64,000 nucleotides of DNA from Symbiodinium natans (Eukaryota; Sar; Dinophyceae; Suessiales; Symbiodiniaceae), in the NCBI GenBank assembly GCA_905221605.1, contig CAJNDS010000533.1:1-64000 (forward strand). Direction: 5' to 3'. This document shows, piece after piece, positions 59,334 to 64,000 of the stretch; position 1 is the stretch's first letter, and the number at the start of each line of letters is the position of its first letter. Position numbers and translations under genes: made by a program. Under the pieces are notes generated by a model, which was not told where the DNA came from, ran no database searches, and was given only the letters and a program-made list of their open reading frames with translations.

Positions 59334-60300
59334 CGGGCGCTCAAGCTGCGGCGAAATCGATGTCCGCTCGAGGTCCACCCAGGTCCACCCGGCGGCAACG
59401 GCGCACGAGAGGTCGTCCCTGGAGACGACGTCGGGGACATTGTCCTCGATCGAGGCCAGTACCCAGGAGCGAGGGAACTCGTTAGGACCTGCAAGGCGTC
59501 GAAACCTTGCGTGAACTTCGCCAACATGGTCCAAAGGCTGAGCGTTCACAGCAAACTTGGAGTTGAAAATTGTCAAAGTTTGGCATTGAGGCGTGAGTCT
59601 CAAGTTGCACGTGCATAAGGGCAGCGATGGCCCAGCATTGGGCCGGCGGGACGCACGCAAATTGGCTTGTTGCGCGATTTTCGGGCAACATGCGAGATGC
59701 TGGGAGAATCTGGGGGGACGTGACTTCGGAAGGGCTTAGCAAGATACCGTGGCCTGATGGGGCAGCAGGTTCAAATAGCTCAAGCTGTACGTACTCTCGC
59801 TGCCGGCCAAGAGCCTGCCTGCAGTCGACTCATGCTGTCCATCTCGGATTTGGCTCCGGCTCCCTAATGCCTGCCGGACGTCATGCATTGCCTCAAAGTT
59901 CACGCGCATGCGCATACCTGCCCGTGAACTTGCGCATGCACCTGCTTCCGACCCTAAGACAGCCTGTCCTAAACACAGCATTAAGAAGCCTTCAAAAGAA
60001 TTGACCTAGATTGCCGCCAGTACTGGGTAGTCTGTAAAGGGGGCGTATGCCCTCGTCTGAAACAGCACAACTTGCACTGCGTTGCTCATGTGACATGTGA
60101 TCTGCGACACTGCGTCCTTGCAGGTAAAATGCACGCAGGTCTCGTTGGGGTAAGCAACGAATGCTTTTCCGACGGAGTCCTCAAGGCAAACAAATCATTA
60201 GTCTTGTATACGATGCCAAAGCGGCATGAGCACAAGAGCGGTCCTTGTCAACGAAACGCTTGTTACACACCGGACAACACCTGTCGAGTGTAATGTTCAC

Positions 60301-60434
60301 CTGGCCATCGCGGAAAGGATGAAGATGATGTCTCTTCGAAGATGGCTTGAAGAACCGGCCTTTCTCATGCGTTCCTTCGCCCAGGCGCTGAATGTCTTCA
60401 GGTAGGCCATGGAACTCAGGTTCTCTTCCAGCAT
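60301..60434 (-). CDS. Exon of an unidentified protein (helical)
   Basis: The exon reads MLEENLSSMAYLKTFSAWAK then ERMRKAGSSSHLRRDIIFIL and SAMA, with acceptor CTGAG just upstream and donor CCAG|GTGAAC. The alternating hydrophobic pattern suggests helices. It probably belongs with the coding-like pieces further right (60513-63920) in one minus-strand gene. Confidence 0.4.
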
Positions 60435-63400
60435 GCCTCAGCTTCCCGCACTTCACTGCTCTCGCATGCGCTTGTACGAGCAAACCCGAATGCTGAGCAA
60501 GTTCTACTGCGCTCAGCATGTGGCTGGCCCGCTGCCTATGCAAGCAGATGCGGGCGCACTTGCTGAGGTAGTCCGAGATGCCCTCGAGAGACGGCACTCA
60601 CAGCTCGACACATCGGAACAAATCGCAACAATCTGCGACACGTTGCGGAGCAGCAGCAGCCTCTTGCTAGGCGGGTCCAACTCAAAAAAGGGTGGCAACA
60701 GGAAGCCGGCAATGCCTCGAGGGGCCAATGGGCCGGCAAGCATCCCAGAACCTGTCTCATGATCGCAAAGGGCGTCTACATAGAGTCTACATGCCGGCAG
60801 TGAAAGCAGTGCCCAGGCAGTGCCTCATTAGGCGGCAAGTCTCGATGGGCAGCGTAGCCCATGAGCAAAGAGAGCACTGCATCCCGATACTCTGTAGCCA
60901 CCTGATGAGAGATGGTCTGGCTGTTGACAAGTTGAGCTCTTAAGGCGAACAGATGTTGAACGATTGCAGTGAGGGGGCCGCTTTCTTGTGCTCTTCAGGC
61001 TTTTCAGCAGCTGCCTCATGGGCTTCCAGCCTGAGCATAGATTCAGAGAGCTACTGCAGAGTAGCGTATGGCAATCTGACACTGCTGGGACATGTGGGTC
61101 CAGCTCTGACTCTGTTTAGGCCGCGCACAAGATTTGCAGGAAGAGCATCAGAGGCCGTGCTCTTTGTGCTCTTTCAGCATGATCTCTCGCCTTCCATGCG
61201 GTTCTGTTCTCGAATGGTGAGGCTCAGTCCACAAAACTCGCTTGTCATTTTCTGAGCCGAGCACTGGTGATGCCAGGTCCTCACCATCAACAAGTTGTAC
61301 GACCTAGCGACCTAGTGCAAGGAAAGTCCCAGCAAGCCTCGAACCCATCGAGGGCTTTGTCACCAGGGTTGGGCTTCTTTGGCCTGGCTGGCGCCACACG
61401 TACGTTGCCAAACGATGCCATACATCAAACGCGTCTGCAGAGCCCAAACACGACTGCACGGGCCCAAGGAGGTAGATCAGCGCTGAAGACCGAAACATCC
61501 TCCTGAAGCTCAATACTGTGAAGATCTGCGACGACTGCGGGCAGCAGACAAACTCTGGATCCAACTACGAGATTTCCTTCACTCCCGGCCGCTGAAGCTC
61601 CCTGATGCATGCAACAAACTGTTGACAGAACATCCCAGGCGAATCTGATTGGAACGTCAGGGGTGGCAAGACCAAATGCGCAAACCAGAGCTTGCATGCC
61701 TTGCCATGACCAGGCGACAGTAAGCTTCCGCTCGCGAGAGATCATTCAGGTCAAGCACGAGAATGCACCTGATAACAAACAGCGTGAGTTGCCTCTGTCA
61801 CCGCCCACTGAGCTCGCTTCCGGCCGCGTCGCTCAACATTTTGCGACGTTTTGCCCCAAAGCTAGACTAGGATTGGCACAGGGCTTCGCGATGTTGACCT
61901 TCACGTCCGCACACGATCACCCGCTCCTCAATCTCAAGCTGGAATCTATGCTCTGTACTGAAACCTTGGAGCCTTCAGTCTCCGCATTATGTCTGTTGGG
62001 ACCATACTGGAACGTTGGACAATTTGACCGACTCTGCCATCTGCACATATCTCATGTCTGCGCGATGTTCGTTCTGTGCGCCCTGCGGAGCTGTCTCAAG
62101 GCAGCCAACTCCGGATGGCGATAAGGACTTCCAATCTTGGACTCGGAATATGTTGAACTCATGCAACAGCAGATTTAAGATTGTTGTGCAGGAACACCAG
62201 GAACTGTGTTATGTGAACACGAGCATGATTGTGCCTCGTGCAGGATATAAAAAGTTTACGCGACTGCAATTCTCCATGCTGCATGCATGTTGGCCCTGTA
62301 GTTCTTGTATCGACCGGGTTCATGGTGATGGTTGCTGCATCGTGCGACTGCTTCGGCTGCTTCAACTCTTCCGGCCCTTTCATTCCTTGCTGCTTGCTGC
62401 TTCAAGCTCGCAGTCCCGTATCGTGGGGTCGATGGAAGCGGAGGAATGCAATGAAGGCTCGAGAGCCGCCCAGGAACCCGTTGAGAGGCCCGCAGGGTCT
62501 AGTACCGACTCTTGCCATTCGGACGGGTAGTTCTGAATCAGGGTGGCACAGCGGTGCTCAAACAGTTGTGAAACGCGAACTGTGTCCAAATCGGATCATC
62601 CCCCGACAAAGCTTGAAAAGAAGTGAATGCAGGAAGCGATGACTTTCCTGTGACTGCATCAGACTTGCAGCTGCAAGTGTCCTCGTGCAGCTGCAGGGCA
62701 GCCAACTTTGGTAACAGCTCTGCGTTGACCCCGGCAGCCTCTTCCAAAAACCTGCTGCCAAAACTTCCAGCTGGACTTGGGTGCGAATGAGACAAGCAGC
62801 TGCTCAGAAGTCTCCAAAGCTCAGTTCTGGCCTAAAAAGCTTGGTTCGAGTCTGCGTCATGCGGTGTGCCCCGGGCAAGGAGAGCTCCTGAACAGCTGGG
62901 GTCGAACTGCGCGCGCAAGACACGAGAACGGACGAGCAACAGTACGCAGCTGATTGCAACTGACTGTGCCTCCTCGACCTTTGCAACGTATGCCAAGCCA
63001 AGCTTGGCACAGTGCCTCGGCTCAGCCTGCGACGACCGCGAGATGTCCCTTGAACTCACATCCGTCTGTGCGTTCGCTTCTGGGGTTTTCGTCATCTGGT
63101 CCCAACCAGAGCACGATCGAAGTACTCAAAATACTTGCGTGTGAGATTCCTGCAATTACCTGCACGTCCACAAGTCAAGCTGGGATGCTCCAGAACTGTT
63201 TGGCGTATCCGGAGCAAAAAACTGTCTGATTCAACTTCCTCTCTGGAGGTGTCCCATCACATATGCAGCTGTGGTGCTTGTGTTGTTTGTGCGTTCTGTT
63301 GAGATTATCCCCCAACATGTTCTCCGAATGTGGAGGAAATCCAGTGATGGTGGCATCGACGAAGAACCCAGAAAAAGCAAAAAAAGATGTGATCCGAATT

Positions 63401-64000
63401 GGGCCCAAAGGAAGGGCTCTGTAATGCTTTGTATCAAAACTAGAGAGTTCGCAAGCATACGGACTGCCTCTGGAAGAGTGCTGCGAAAATGGTCTCGCAA
63501 AAGCAAAAGAACAGAATCCGGTAAATCAAGAGGTGTCACTGTGGTGCTAAACGCTGTATTTCGAGTATCCAACACGGTGGAGTATTGGAGCTTGAAAGAG
63601 GAACCATCAAGAGTAGTTGCAGACCAGGTCCGCGCAGCTGAGGCTTCATGTTTCCACAATCGTCGAAAACAGCGTTTGGACAGGCTTCGTCTGTCGCCAC
63701 ACATCGTAAAAACCATCCATCATAATCTCAGAGCTAGATCTCGTGGCTCAAACGGTCCAGTATCAAGTATGGTCTCTGATTGCCAGCGCCTAGGTTTCTG
63801 AAGACTCCTGGCTTCGGTTGCAGCCGTTATCAATCTCCTGACCTTCATTTGTAAAGCTCATGTGGGGCCTGTTTCTTCTCGACAAGGTTCTCAAGGAAGG
63901 ACAGCACCAGGGAGTCGTGTCCTCAACTGCTGGTTCCGGAAGCGGGCATGTCGTCTTGGATTCCAGGCGAAAGAATGATCCTTCAAGGATGTCAAGGACT
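60435..64000 (-). CDS. Probable multi-exon gene of unknown function, open at right edge
   Basis: Several minus-strand pieces look coding. DSLVLSFLENLVEKKQ (63869-63916) ends at a CAG|GCC donor. A frame at 63231-63716 contains NTAFSTTVTPLDLPDSVLLL and LPEAVRMLANSLVLIQSI. A frame near 62830-63095 contains AKLGLAYVAKVEEAQSVAIS, one near 62700 contains RFLEEAAGVNAELLPKLAAL, one near 62500 contains FEHRCATLIQNYPSEWQESV, and one at 61425-61745 contains ALVCAFGLATPDVPIRFAWD. The Leu/Ala-rich helical character is reminiscent of HEAT/ARM-repeat proteins such as importins, but I recognise no signature. Splice junctions are mostly unresolved and some pieces may be chance. Confidence 0.3.

Noticed and set aside
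59088-59618. A 176-residue plus frame, GC-rich
   Set aside because: It lies opposite the signal-peptide-bearing minus exon, has no domain, and no other plus-strand genes occur nearby.

Overview
This window looks like nuclear DNA of a dinoflagellate, most likely of the symbiodiniacean type. Coding density is low. Genes are split into many small exons. Most introns begin with GC or GA rather than GT, end in AG, and are flanked by short direct repeats of the form AG|G. There is abundant simple-sequence DNA and degenerate CCCTAAA-type (TTTAGGG) telomere-like DNA. No bacterial operons, ribosome-binding sites, rRNA or tRNA genes were recognised. All assignments come from reading the sequence; splice sites were placed by eye from frame, AG acceptors and protein-family continuity.

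Every gene I can support lies on the minus strand, so the window reads as one unidirectional gene array running from right to left. At the left edge (1-2488) is an open-ended gene for a ubiquitin-conjugating (E2) domain followed by S1-type RNA-binding segments and a leucine-rich F-box-like stretch. At 6753-7508 is an uninterrupted MPDU1-like PQ-loop membrane protein. At 23215-24600 is an uninterrupted BTB/T1-domain protein. From 33565 to about 50700 lies a replicative-type ATP-dependent DNA ligase (LIG1 family) in about 30 exons, three of them only 24 nt.

The most striking feature is that a complete multi-exon acyltransferase gene (DGAT2-like/phytyl-ester-synthase type, 46157-48975) sits inside a 3.8-kb intron of the DNA ligase gene, on the same strand. 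Ligase exons encoding the N-terminal DNA-binding domain lie on its right (49476-50700) and the rest lie on its left (33565-45681).

The right end (about 52.6-64 kb) has coding-like minus-strand exons I could not identify. One is a first exon at 59.3 kb with a plastid-type signal peptide; another group runs off the right edge. The long stretches between genes hold microsatellites, minisatellites, a pure 80-nt poly(C) tract, decayed tandem duplications and telomere-like repeats. I saw no recognisable transposase or reverse transcriptase.
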